12,028 nt of DNA, taken from an uncultured Oscillospiraceae bacterium. GTDB taxonomy: Bacteria; Bacillota; Clostridia; Oscillospirales; Acutalibacteraceae. The notes below the pieces were generated by a model, which did not search any database, had not been told where the DNA came from, and saw only the letters and a program-made list of their open reading frames with translations. Where the stretch lies: positions 1 through 12,028 of the forward strand of contig CAJKXG010000011.1 of NCBI GenBank assembly GCA_905203795.1, read 5' to 3'. Position 1 is the stretch's first letter. Each line of letters opens with the position of its first letter. Shown here piece after piece: positions 1 through 6,860 of this stretch. Position numbers and translations under genes: made by a program.

Positions 1-1
1 G

Positions 2-1873
2 TTGGCGGCGCTCGACGGCACACTGATGGAGGAATACATCTCGCGCGAACTGACGCTGACCGCCCCGTCCGCCGTCAATACGACCACGGCGGAATCGGCG
101 CTCAACCTGCGCGGCAGTGCCGACCCGAATTTCCCGCTGACCATGAACGGGCAGCCGGTCACGCTGACCGAGCACGGCTTTTTCTCGTTGGATCAGACGC
201 TGAAAATCGGTGACAACCGCTTCACGTTTGTACACAAAGGCAAGACGGTCACCTATACCGTTAATTATAAAGTGCAGGTGCTGAAAAGCATCGCTCCCTC
301 GTCGGCGCTCACCTTGGACGGCGGTGCGACCATCACCCTGTCCGCCGTGGCGCACAAAAACGCCACCGTATACGCCATGCTGAACGGCACGAAAGTGCCG
401 ATGAAGGCGACGCCGTTGCAAGCGGAGGAGGGCGGCGGCGACGAGCTGTCGGATTACGAGAACTACGTGGGCAGCTACACGCTGCCGGCGGGCATCATCG
501 GCAAGACGCAGGCTCTCGGCGCGGTGACGGTGTACGCGCAATATCAGTCGCTCAGCGAGACGCGCACGGGCGGCAGTGTCACTGTGAAAGCGCTGCCCGA
601 GCCGCCCAAGCCCACACAGCCGGGCGATCCGAGCGAGCCGAACACGCCGCCGGATATACAGCCGATCGACCCCGCCAACGGCGGCGAGACGCTGAAAACC
701 GGCATGATTCTGATCATTACGGCGGATTACGCCGAAACCTTCAGCGGCGACACCACCGACGATTACTCCCGCCCGACCAACGCGTATCTGCCGAAGGGCA
801 CGACCGATGTGTATGTCAAGACCGTGTACGATGCGGCGTCGGATCACACCTACTATCTGCTGGGCTGCGGGAGACGCGTGTATCAGCAGGACGCGGCGGT
901 GTATCGGGAAAACGGCACGCTGACCGCCAACAAGCTCACCGTCGGCGATGTGACGGTGAACGGCAAGGGGACAACTCTGCGTTTCAGCAGCGATTGGCGC
1001 GTGCCGTATCAGTTGCAACTGTTGCCGCAGACCTACGGCAACCCCGTTAAGCAGGATTACAACATCACCGCACAGACGACGGAGTATATCGATATCACGT
1101 TTTATTACACCACCGCCGCGGAAAACACGCCGGATGTGTCTGCCAGCCCGCTGTTTCGCTCGGCGGAATGGCGCACGGCGGGCAATACGCGTGTGCTGCG
1201 GCTGTATCTCACCCAAAAGGCGCAGTTTTACGGCTACACCGTCGGCTGGGACAACGACGGCACGCTGACCTTCACCTTCAAGCATCCGGCGTCGCTGAAA
1301 GGCAATGACGCCGAGAAGCCGCTGACCGGTTTCACCGTGGTGCTGGATGCGGGTCACGGCGGTAACTCGATCGGTACGTCGGGGGGCAAAATCGCGGAAA
1401 AAACGCTGACGCTGGCGTATGCGCAGGAACTGCGGAGTCAGTTGGAGGCGCTCGGCGCGAAGGTGGTGATGACCCGCTCGGATGACAGTGCGCTGTCGCT
1501 GGAGGAGCGGGTGGCGATCACCCGCAAGGCCAACGCGGATCTCTTTATCAGTCTGCACATGGACGGCTCGACTTCTTCGACGGTGCACGGCTGCTCGGTG
1601 CATTATTTCAATGAGTATTCCATGCTGCCCTCCAAGCTGGTGTATGAAGCGATGAACAAGGTGTACACGGCGGCGGGGGCGACCTCCTCGCGCGGGTACA
1701 AGTGGGATCCCTTCTATGTGACACGGCTGCACGATGCGCCCGCCATGCTGATCGAGTGCGGATTCATGACCAACGCGGGCGATCTGGAACTGCTGATCGA
1801 CGCCGGTTTCCGCGAACGTTTAACGGCGGCGATCGCGGACGGTGTGGTGGCGTACGCCGCCACCTTGCCGTAA
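2..1873 (+). CDS. N-acetylmuramoyl-L-alanine amidase (Amidase_3) with N-terminal beta-rich modules, 5' partial
   Basis: Predicted peptidoglycan hydrolase that cuts the amide bond between N-acetylmuramic acid and L-alanine outside the cell. Numbering from the first complete codon, residues about 445-623 form a complete Amidase_3 catalytic domain. Its expected zinc ligands are H452 (in DAGHGG), E466 (in AEKTL) and H519 (in SLHMD), and the catalytic glutamate is E585 (in IECGFMTN); TRSDD and the LEERV segment also fit. Upstream, residues about 15-195 look like Ig or glucodextranase-B type beta modules (NGQPVTLTEHGFFSL followed by a GDNRF turn). A Pro-rich linker follows at about 198-228, then a second beta-rich region at about 230-440 that I cannot assign; its end may resemble an AMIN domain. 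No signal peptide is visible and the frame is open to the window edge, so the true start is probably upstream; the TTG at 2 and ATG at 26 have no convincing ribosome binding site. The family call is firm. The modules and surface location are inferred. Confidence 0.9.
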   Translation: MAALDGTLMEEYISRELTLTAPSAVNTTTAESALNLRGSADPNFPLTMNGQPVTLTEHGFFSLDQTLKIGDNRFTFVHKGKTVTYTVNYKVQVLKSIAPSSALTLDGGATITLSAVAHKNATVYAMLNGTKVPMKATPLQAEEGGGDELSDYENYVGSYTLPAGIIGKTQALGAVTVYAQYQSLSETRTGGSVTVKALPEPPKPTQPGDPSEPNTPPDIQPIDPANGGETLKTGMILIITADYAETFSGDTTDDYSRPTNAYLPKGTTDVYVKTVYDAASDHTYYLLGCGRRVYQQDAAVYRENGTLTANKLTVGDVTVNGKGTTLRFSSDWRVPYQLQLLPQTYGNPVKQDYNITAQTTEYIDITFYYTTAAENTPDVSASPLFRSAEWRTAGNTRVLRLYLTQKAQFYGYTVGWDNDGTLTFTFKHPASLKGNDAEKPLTGFTVVLDAGHGGNSIGTSGGKIAEKTLTLAYAQELRSQLEALGAKVVMTRSDDSALSLEERVAITRKANADLFISLHMDGSTSSTVHGCSVHYFNEYSMLPSKLVYEAMNKVYTAAGATSSRGYKWDPFYVTRLHDAPAMLIECGFMTNAGDLELLIDAGFRERLTAAIADGVVAYAATLP

Positions 1874-1888
1874 AACGGCATTTTTCTT
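1866..1888 (+). terminator. Compact rho-independent terminator overlapping the amidase stop codon
   Basis: A perfect 6-bp inverted repeat, TGCCGT (1866-1871) and ACGGCA (1875-1880), closes on a 3-nt AAA loop and is followed directly by TTTTTCTT (1881-1888). The amidase stop codon TAA (1871-1873) sits at the top of the hairpin. The stem is short but four of its six pairs are G-C and the T-tract is good, so it probably ends the amidase transcript. It leads straight into the next gene's -35 box. Confidence 0.6.
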
Positions 1889-1915
1889 GACAGATATTGG
1901 CAGAGACGCTATGAT
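1887..1915 (+). promoter_or_regulatory. Near-consensus sigma-A promoter for the UbiA-HAD-membrane protein unit
   Basis: A perfect -35 box TTGACA (1887-1892) is separated by exactly 17 bp from the -10 box TATGAT (1910-1915), which has one mismatch to TATAAT. The expected transcription start is around 1921-1923, giving a leader of about 40 nt before the start codon at 1964. The first bases of the -35 box overlap the end of the preceding terminator's T-tract. No operator-like repeat is obvious, which suggests fairly constitutive expression (inference). Confidence 0.8.
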
Positions 1916-1951
1916 AGATTTGTACATTATCGACAGAAATCAACGAAAATC

Positions 1952-1955
1952 GGAG
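1952..1955 (+). promoter_or_regulatory. Ribosome binding site deciding the UbiA-family start
   Basis: GGAG lies 8 nt before the ATG at 1964 but only 2 nt before the in-frame ATG at 1958. The second ATG is therefore the likelier start. Confidence 0.6.
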
Positions 1956-1963
1956 CGATGATT

Positions 1964-2830
1964 ATGAGTCTTCGGACATTGGCGGAAACGCTGCGTGTCA
2001 AGCATTATTGCAAAAACGCGTTTGTGTTGCTGCCGCTCTTCTTTTCCTTCAAATTTTTGCAGCCGATCGCACTGGCGCGCACGGCGCTGGCGTTTGCTGC
2101 GTTTTGCTGCACGGCGTCGGCGGTGTATATTTTCAACGATCTCTGGGATCGGGAGCGGGACGCCCAGCACCCGATCAAAAAGGATCGTCCCATCCCCTCG
2201 GGGCGGGTGTCGCTTCCGCTGGCGGTAACTCTCATGGTTGTGCTGGCGGTCGCCGCCTGCGGCGCGGCGCTGTATCTGAGCGTGTCCTGCCTGCTGGTGG
2301 TCGCGGCGTATCTGCTGCTGAATGTTGCCTATTCGATACGGCTGAAATCCATCCCGATCATTGATGTCGCCATCATCGCCGCGGGGTTTATCCTGCGGGT
2401 GCTGATGGGCAGTCTGGCCATCAACGCGCCCATGTCCCATTGGCTGCTGCTGACCATCATCGCGGTGTCGTTCTATCTCGGCTTCGGCAAACGCGCGAAC
2501 GAGCTGAAGCGCGTCGGCGCAGAGGCCAACACCCGCGAGGTGCTGTTTAAATATTCCGAAAGGTTCCTGCATCAGGCGATGACGGTGATGATGACGCTGG
2601 CGATCATGATGTATGCGCTGTGGACGATAGACCCCGCCGTGACCGCCCGTTTCGGCGAGTATCTGGTGTACACCACCGCGCTGATCGTTCTGTTGGTGCT
2701 GCGCTACGCGTATATTCTGGACGGCAAAGATGCGCACGGCGATCCGGTGACGACGCTGTTGTCGGACAAGCCGATTTTGATCGGCGGGGCATTGTATGTC
2801 GTCATTTTGCTGCTGATGGCGTTTTTGTGA
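1964..2830 (+). CDS. UbiA-family polyprenyl-phosphate phosphoribosyltransferase-like membrane enzyme
   Basis: Integral membrane prenyltransferase-fold protein of 288 aa, close to the usual size. It is most like decaprenyl-phosphate phosphoribosyltransferase (mycobacterial Rv3806c type), which joins PRPP to a polyprenyl phosphate to give polyprenyl-phosphoryl-5-phosphoribose and pyrophosphate. The first Asp-rich motif is NDLWDRERD at 58-66, followed by HPIKKDRPIPSG at 69-80. The second conserved loop is YSIRLKSIPIIDV at 123-135. GKRANELKR at 175-183, the N-terminal KHYCKNAFVLLPLFF and the C-terminal GDPVTTLLSDKP are features I associate with the phosphoribosyl branch rather than with quinone or heme prenyltransferases. 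Several hydrophobic helices alternate with these loops. I chose ATG 1964 over 1958 on ribosome binding site spacing. It is the first gene after its own promoter, 13 nt before the HAD gene. The lipid acceptor is probably undecaprenyl phosphate in this type of organism (inference). The family is certain; the substrate is likely but unproven. Confidence 0.87.
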   Translation: MSLRTLAETLRVKHYCKNAFVLLPLFFSFKFLQPIALARTALAFAAFCCTASAVYIFNDLWDRERDAQHPIKKDRPIPSGRVSLPLAVTLMVVLAVAACGAALYLSVSCLLVVAAYLLLNVAYSIRLKSIPIIDVAIIAAGFILRVLMGSLAINAPMSHWLLLTIIAVSFYLGFGKRANELKRVGAEANTREVLFKYSERFLHQAMTVMMTLAIMMYALWTIDPAVTARFGEYLVYTTALIVLLVLRYAYILDGKDAHGDPVTTLLSDKPILIGGALYVVILLLMAFL

Positions 2831-2843
2831 GAGGAGAACGGTC

Positions 2844-3422
2844 GTGATCTTAGACATATACGATTTCGACGGCACGCTCTATGACGGCGACAGCACGGTG
2901 GATTTCTGGCGGTTTTGCGTGCGGCGGCAGCCGTCGCTGCTGGTGTATCTGCCTGTTCAGCTATGGGGCGTGTTCGGCATGAAGCTGCATTTGCTGCCGC
3001 CCGAAAAGGGAAAATCGCTGTTTTTTTCGTTTCTTCGCCGCCTGCGGCAGCCGGACACATGCGTGACGGCGTTTTGGGCAGCACACCGCGATCGGCTGGC
3101 GGGGTGGTTTGCCCCTTTGCCGGAGGCGACGACGGTGGTGATCTCGGCGTCGCCCGCTTTTTTGCTGCGGGCGGTGTGCGAACAGGCGGGTGCGCAGGAA
3201 GTGCTCGCCACCGATATGGACAGTGCGACCGGACGGATTCGCGGGCGCAACTGTAAGGGTGCGGAAAAGGTGCGCCGTCTGCACGAACGCTTCGGGGAAG
3301 CGGTCACCGTGCGGTCGATGTATACCGATTCGGTGCGGGCGGACGCCCCGTTGCTGGCGCTGGCACAGCGCCGTTTTTTGGTGAAACACGGGCGGGTGAC
3401 GGAATGGGAGGAACAGGGATGA
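2844..3422 (+). CDS. HAD-IB family phosphatase
   Basis: Predicted Mg-dependent phosphatase of 192 aa. Motif I is DFDGT with nucleophile D7 and acid/base D9. Motif II is SAS at 101-103. The motif III lysine is probably K142 (GAEK). Motif IV is TDSVRAD with D162 and D167, the allowed D-x4-D spacing. The stretch at 26-50 after motif I (RRQPSLLVYLPVQLWG) is hydrophobic, as in PgpC/YfhB-like members, and may hold the protein at the membrane. The start is GTG at 2844, with GAGGAG at 2831-2836 about 7 nt upstream; no better ATG is available. It follows the UbiA gene by 13 nt, and its stop overlaps the next start as ATGA (3419-3422). From context it could remove the 5-phosphate from polyprenyl-phosphoryl-phosphoribose. 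An alternative is phosphatidylglycerophosphate phosphatase. The fold is sure; the substrate is open. Confidence 0.82.
   Translation: MILDIYDFDGTLYDGDSTVDFWRFCVRRQPSLLVYLPVQLWGVFGMKLHLLPPEKGKSLFFSFLRRLRQPDTCVTAFWAAHRDRLAGWFAPLPEATTVVISASPAFLLRAVCEQAGAQEVLATDMDSATGRIRGRNCKGAEKVRRLHERFGEAVTVRSMYTDSVRADAPLLALAQRRFLVKHGRVTEWEEQG
3407..3411 (+). promoter_or_regulatory. Ribosome binding site for the polytopic membrane protein, inside the HAD gene
   Basis: GGAGG lies 7 nt before the ATG at 3419, inside the last codons of the HAD gene. It supports the start at 3419, which overlaps the HAD stop as ATGA, rather than the in-frame ATG at 3404 that has no such site at a proper distance. The arrangement suggests translational coupling. 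Confidence 0.7.
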
Positions 3423-5464
3423 AAGAGAAGCTCCATGCGCTGAGGGCGCGGATCGCCCTGCCGGAGCTGGCGGGCATTTTGCTGTCGGCGTGCGTGTTTT
3501 TGTTGCTGGTGAGTGTCCGGCAGCCGTTTTTGACGTTGACGGCGGCACACTGGTCGGCGACCGTTTTGGCGGTGTTGCTGGCGCTGTATGTCCGTTCGGA
3601 TAAGCAAGCGCCGGCTTCGGCGACGGTGCTGCCCCTGCTGCAAAAGGCCGCGTATGTTTATCTTGCCAAAGCGGCGGCGCTGTGGCTGGGCATGGTGGGA
3701 CTCGACTGGACGGCGACCAAGTCGCTGGCGCTGATCGTGGCGGCGGAGCTGATTTTGTTGCCGTCGCAGTGCCGCGCGGACAGCGGAGCGATGTTGCTGT
3801 GCAAGGGATTGCTGGCGGCGTGCTGCGCTGTGTGCGCGGGCAGTCTCGATCGCTCGTATGACGCGGAAGACCCGTTGACGGTCGCCTCCATCTTTCTGAC
3901 AGGCACGCTGGCGCTGCTTCTCTTTTACCGCCTGCCCTTTGCTTCCTATGCGCAAGCCGTTCGTTCGCACGGCAAGCGGGTTTGGGCGTTTACCGCAGTG
4001 ATGACGGCGGGGATGCTGTGGGCTGTCGGACCGCAAATACGCGAACCGCTGCGGCAGTGGTTGGATGCGTATCATGTCGCCGTTTACGACAAGCTGGCAG
4101 GCAACGTGAGCTTTGTCTGCGTTGCCGTCGTGCTGTTTTGGCTGTTTTCGCTGCTTTGTCATCTGGCGCTGCCGCCTGTGCGGCGGTTTTTCCGCGGGTT
4201 TGACCGCTTTGACAAAGGCTATCTGGCGGTCAGTATGCTGCTGTACACGGCGGTGGCGGTCGTGTTGGCGATGACCACCGACGCGTTCACGCACCCGTGC
4301 GGGGATATGTTTACCTATGACAACATTTTCACATCGGATACCCGCCTGCTGACACAGGGCTACTATAACGTGTTCACCTGCATGAACTACGCGGAAAACG
4401 ATATCCGCCAGATGCTGTTCGGCGTGGTGGGCATCCCGATGGGGACGCTGGCGATGGGGTTTGCGTTTCTCGCCAATTTCCTCAACGTATTTTTGTCGCA
4501 GCCGCTGAACTACTGGCATTTGTTCGGCATCGGACTGCTGCTTCAGCAGGCGCTGCTGATGTCGCTGACCGCCATTATGCTGCGGCGCATCCTCCGCACG
4601 ATGATTCGGGACGGCTACGCTAAGCTGTTCACCGTGTTTTTCGCGTTGTCCTACAGCACGGTCGTGTTCACTTTTATCGTGGAACAATATGTGCTGGGGC
4701 TGTTCACACTGGTCGCGTTCGTGTATGCGCTGACCTGCGACTATTCCGAACGCAAGGCGTGTACCGGCATGGTCTGCGCTACCGGTACCATGACCCCCAG
4801 CGCGGCGAGTTTTTTGATGCTGCCGCTGTCCGATCGGCGCTTCTCGCTGCGTGAGCTGCTGGTGATCGCGGTCAAGACGCTGGGGCTGTTTTTGGCGGTT
4901 TGCCTGCTGTTTGGGCAGTTGACGCAGTTGGTGCATCTGCGGGAATCGCTGACCGGCATGGTCGGCGGCTTCGGCGGTGTGGCGCTGTCCGCCGAGGAGA
5001 AGATCCGGCAATACTTGGAGGCGGTTTCGCAGATGCTGCTGTCGCCCGTGCTGACGACGCAGCCCGCACCCGAGGGGGCAACCGCCATCGTGCCGGTGGC
5101 AGGGCGTTTGGTCGAGCAGATCATCGGTGCGGTGATCGCGGCGGTCGCACTGATCGGCGTGGTCGCCAAGGGACGGCGTCACGGCGGTGCCCGCATCGCC
5201 GCGTACTGGCTGCTGATCTCGGTATTTGTGCTGATCATCATCGGCTGGGGCGCGCGGGAACACGGCATGATCCTGTATGCGTCGTATTTCTACTGGGCGT
5301 TTTTCCTGTTGATCGCCTGTGCGTTCGATGCGGTGTTTCGTCGGATCGAGTGGGTGGGGACGGTGCTGCTGCTGGCCGGTATCGCCGCCGTCGGCGTGTA
5401 CAACCTCTATGGCTTCTGGCAGATGTTCCGCATGGCGTGTGAGTATTATCCCGTTTTCAAGTGA
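3419..5464 (+). CDS. Large polytopic membrane protein, possible GT-C type glycosyltransferase
   Basis: This is a 681-aa protein that I cannot assign to a named family. It has roughly fifteen or more hydrophobic segments, from about 16-34 to about 645-663. A long polar loop at about 287-333 holds several acidic residues, including D296, D301 and D307 in the segment GDMFTYDNIFTSDTRLL, and is followed by clustered membrane helices. SYSTVVFTFIVEQYVLGLF at 411-429 includes an E-Q-Y inside a hydrophobic stretch. A large extracytoplasmic-type loop with acidic loops on membrane helices is the general layout of GT-C enzymes that use polyprenyl-linked sugars. Being third in a unit with a polyprenyl-phosphate phosphoribosyltransferase and a phosphatase makes a pentosyltransferase or lipid-sugar flippase plausible (inference). 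A repeat-unit polymerase is another possibility. The start at 3419 is set by its ribosome binding site. A 95-nt gap follows before pyrH. Confidence 0.7.
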   Translation: MKEKLHALRARIALPELAGILLSACVFLLLVSVRQPFLTLTAAHWSATVLAVLLALYVRSDKQAPASATVLPLLQKAAYVYLAKAAALWLGMVGLDWTATKSLALIVAAELILLPSQCRADSGAMLLCKGLLAACCAVCAGSLDRSYDAEDPLTVASIFLTGTLALLLFYRLPFASYAQAVRSHGKRVWAFTAVMTAGMLWAVGPQIREPLRQWLDAYHVAVYDKLAGNVSFVCVAVVLFWLFSLLCHLALPPVRRFFRGFDRFDKGYLAVSMLLYTAVAVVLAMTTDAFTHPCGDMFTYDNIFTSDTRLLTQGYYNVFTCMNYAENDIRQMLFGVVGIPMGTLAMGFAFLANFLNVFLSQPLNYWHLFGIGLLLQQALLMSLTAIMLRRILRTMIRDGYAKLFTVFFALSYSTVVFTFIVEQYVLGLFTLVAFVYALTCDYSERKACTGMVCATGTMTPSAASFLMLPLSDRRFSLRELLVIAVKTLGLFLAVCLLFGQLTQLVHLRESLTGMVGGFGGVALSAEEKIRQYLEAVSQMLLSPVLTTQPAPEGATAIVPVAGRLVEQIIGAVIAAVALIGVVAKGRRHGGARIAAYWLLISVFVLIIIGWGAREHGMILYASYFYWAFFLLIACAFDAVFRRIEWVGTVLLLAGIAAVGVYNLYGFWQMFRMACEYYPVFK

Positions 5465-5491
5465 AAAGTTTCGGAAATTTGGCGGAACGGC

Positions 5492-5520
5492 TTTACAGAA
5501 ATGCCAAAATATAGTACACT
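5492..5520 (+). promoter_or_regulatory. Probable promoter of the pyrH-frr-uppS operon
   Basis: The -35 box TTTACA (5492-5497) is separated by 17 bp from the -10 box TACACT (5515-5520). They match the consensus at five and four of six positions respectively. The surrounding region is AT-rich, unlike the GC-rich genes on either side. A start near 5527 would give a leader of about 33 nt before the pyrH ATG. Readthrough from the upstream unit is also possible, because no terminator is evident after 5464. Confidence 0.5.
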
Positions 5521-5524
5521 ATAT
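5509..5524. repeat. 16-bp AT-rich inverted repeat over the pyrH promoter -10 box
   Basis: ATATAGT (5509-5515) and ACTATAT (5518-5524) are perfect 7-nt inverted arms around an AC centre. The repeat covers the whole proposed -10 box, where a repressor dimer could bind. It could also be chance in a locally AT-rich promoter. No T-tract follows, so it is not a terminator. Confidence 0.5.
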
Positions 5525-5559
5525 CCATATAATGACGCTGTTGGCAGGAGGAATGCAGA

Positions 5560-6264
5560 ATGACCCCGAAATATAAACGCATTTTGTTGAAACTCAGCGG
5601 TGAAGCCATGGCAGGCGACGCCAAAACCGGTCTTGATTTCGATACCGTGCTGCACATTTGCAGCGCGATCAAGGAATGCGCCGACGCAGGTGTGCAGATC
5701 GCCATTGTGGTGGGCGGCGGCAACTTCTGGCGCGGACGTTCCAGCGGAAAAATGGATCGCACCCGCGCCGACCACATGGGTATGCTCGCGACCACCATCA
5801 ACGCGCTGGGCTTGGCGGACGCGCTGGAGCAGTTGGATTGCCCCGTGCGCGTGCAGACAGCCATCGCTATGAACCAAATCGCCGAGCCGTACATCCGCAA
5901 CCGCGCGGTGCGTCATCTGGAAAAGGGACGCGTCGTCGTGTTCGGCTGCGGAACGGGCAACCCCTTCTTCTCGACCGACACCGCCGCAGCGCTGCGTGCC
6001 GCCGAGATCGAGGCGGACATCATTTTCAAAGCGAGCATGGTAGACGGCATCTACGACAGCGATCCCAAGAAGAATCCGAATGCGGTGAAGTTTGACGAGC
6101 TGTCCTATCTCGATGTGCTCAACCGCGACCTCAAGGTGATGGATTCCACCGCCGCGACTTTGTGCCACGACAACGGTCTGCCGCTGCTGGTGTTCAATCT
6201 GGAGGACCCGCAAAACATCGTCCGCGCGGTGGCGGGCGAACCGATCGGCACGATCGTGCATTAA
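5560..6264 (+). CDS. pyrH: UMP kinase
   Basis: Bacterial amino-acid-kinase-fold enzyme that phosphorylates UMP to UDP with ATP in the cytoplasm, the committed step from de novo pyrimidine synthesis to UTP and CTP. It is 234 aa, normal for the family. Visible motifs are KLSGEAMAG at 11-19, VGGGNFWRG at 51-59, DHMGMLAT at 71-78, [17 protein letters not shown] at 131-147, VDGIYDSDP at 161-169 and [10 protein letters not shown] at 193-202. A strong AGGAGG (5546-5551) lies 8 nt before the ATG. It heads the housekeeping operon, 26 nt before frr, a conserved pairing. The usual rpsB-tsf genes are not upstream in this window; the UbiA unit takes that place. UMP kinases of this type are commonly feedback-regulated by UTP and GTP (family knowledge, not visible here). 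Confidence 0.97.
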   Translation: MTPKYKRILLKLSGEAMAGDAKTGLDFDTVLHICSAIKECADAGVQIAIVVGGGNFWRGRSSGKMDRTRADHMGMLATTINALGLADALEQLDCPVRVQTAIAMNQIAEPYIRNRAVRHLEKGRVVVFGCGTGNPFFSTDTAAALRAAEIEADIIFKASMVDGIYDSDPKKNPNAVKFDELSYLDVLNRDLKVMDSTAATLCHDNGLPLLVFNLEDPQNIVRAVAGEPIGTIVH

Positions 6265-6290
6265 TTTCAGACAGAGAGGGAGATTGACAG

Positions 6291-6845
6291 ATGGAACAGG
6301 TATTTCAGACTGCGGAAGAAAAAATGAAGAAATCGGTGGGGGCGCTGCTGAACGAGTACGCGTCCATCCGCGCGGGACGTGCCAATCCCGGTATATTGGA
6401 TAAGATTTCCGTGGAATATTATGGAGTAGACACCCCGTTGCAGCAGGTCGCGTCGGTGTCCGTGCCGGACGCGCGCACGCTGCTGATCACGCCGTGGGAT
6501 AAATCCACGCTGAAAGCGCTGGAAAAGGCGATTTTGATATCGGATATCGGCATTAACCCGCAAAACGACGGCGCTACGCTGCGTCTGGTGTTCCCGCCGC
6601 TGACGGAGGAGCGCCGCAAGGAATTGGTCAAGGGTGCGCAGAAGTACGGCGAGGACGCCAAGGTGGCGGTGCGCTCCATTCGCCGCGACGCGATGGAAAA
6701 GCTGAAGTCCATAAAGAAAAACGGCGATATCACCGAGGATGATCTGAAAAACGCGGAAAAGAAAATGCAGACGCTGACGGATAAATACTGCAAGGAGATC
6801 GACGAGGAAGCGGCTGCCAAATCCAAGGAGATCCTCGAACTGTAA
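6291..6845 (+). CDS. frr: Ribosome recycling factor
   Basis: Cytoplasmic factor that, with EF-G, splits post-termination ribosomes. Its length of 184 aa is typical. Hallmarks are SIRAGRANPGIL at 25-36, YYGVDTPLQQVA at 43-54, PWDKS at 68-72, GINPQNDGATLRL at 87-99, PLTEERRKELVK at 103-114 and the charged helix IRRDAMEKLK at 130-139. Domain I is the long charged three-helix bundle at both ends and domain II the beta-rich middle. A purine-rich GAGGGAG (about 6276-6282) precedes the ATG at 6291 by 8 nt. It sits between pyrH and uppS in conserved order, 15 nt before uppS. Nothing unusual is seen. Confidence 0.97.
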   Translation: MEQVFQTAEEKMKKSVGALLNEYASIRAGRANPGILDKISVEYYGVDTPLQQVASVSVPDARTLLITPWDKSTLKALEKAILISDIGINPQNDGATLRLVFPPLTEERRKELVKGAQKYGEDAKVAVRSIRRDAMEKLKSIKKNGDITEDDLKNAEKKMQTLTDKYCKEIDEEAAAKSKEILEL

Positions 6846-6860
6846 ACGGGAGGTAGGCAC

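Noticed and set aside
1940..2875. A 311-codon - strand open frame opposite the UbiA-family gene
   Set aside because: It is low complexity with no recognisable domain, and the + strand gene has clear catalytic motifs and a promoter.
2957..5263. A 768-codon open frame on the - strand spanning the HAD and membrane protein genes
   Set aside because: It is antisense to two well-supported genes, its product is a His/Gln/Arg-rich low-complexity string with no motifs, and such frames arise from GC-rich codon bias on the opposite strand.
5454..5467. TTTTCA-AG-TGAAAA inverted repeat at the end of the membrane protein gene as a terminator
   Set aside because: The stem is A-T rich, its 2-nt centre is too small for a loop, and no T-tract follows.
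5528..5533. A perfect TATAAT upstream of pyrH as the main -10 box
   Set aside because: No acceptable -35 box lies 16-18 bp upstream and there is no TGn extension, whereas TTTACA-17-TACACT fits better. A secondary role remains possible.
5319..5576. An 85-codon + strand frame covering the gap before pyrH
   Set aside because: Most of it overlaps the membrane protein gene in another frame, it lacks a ribosome binding site, and it runs through the promoter region.
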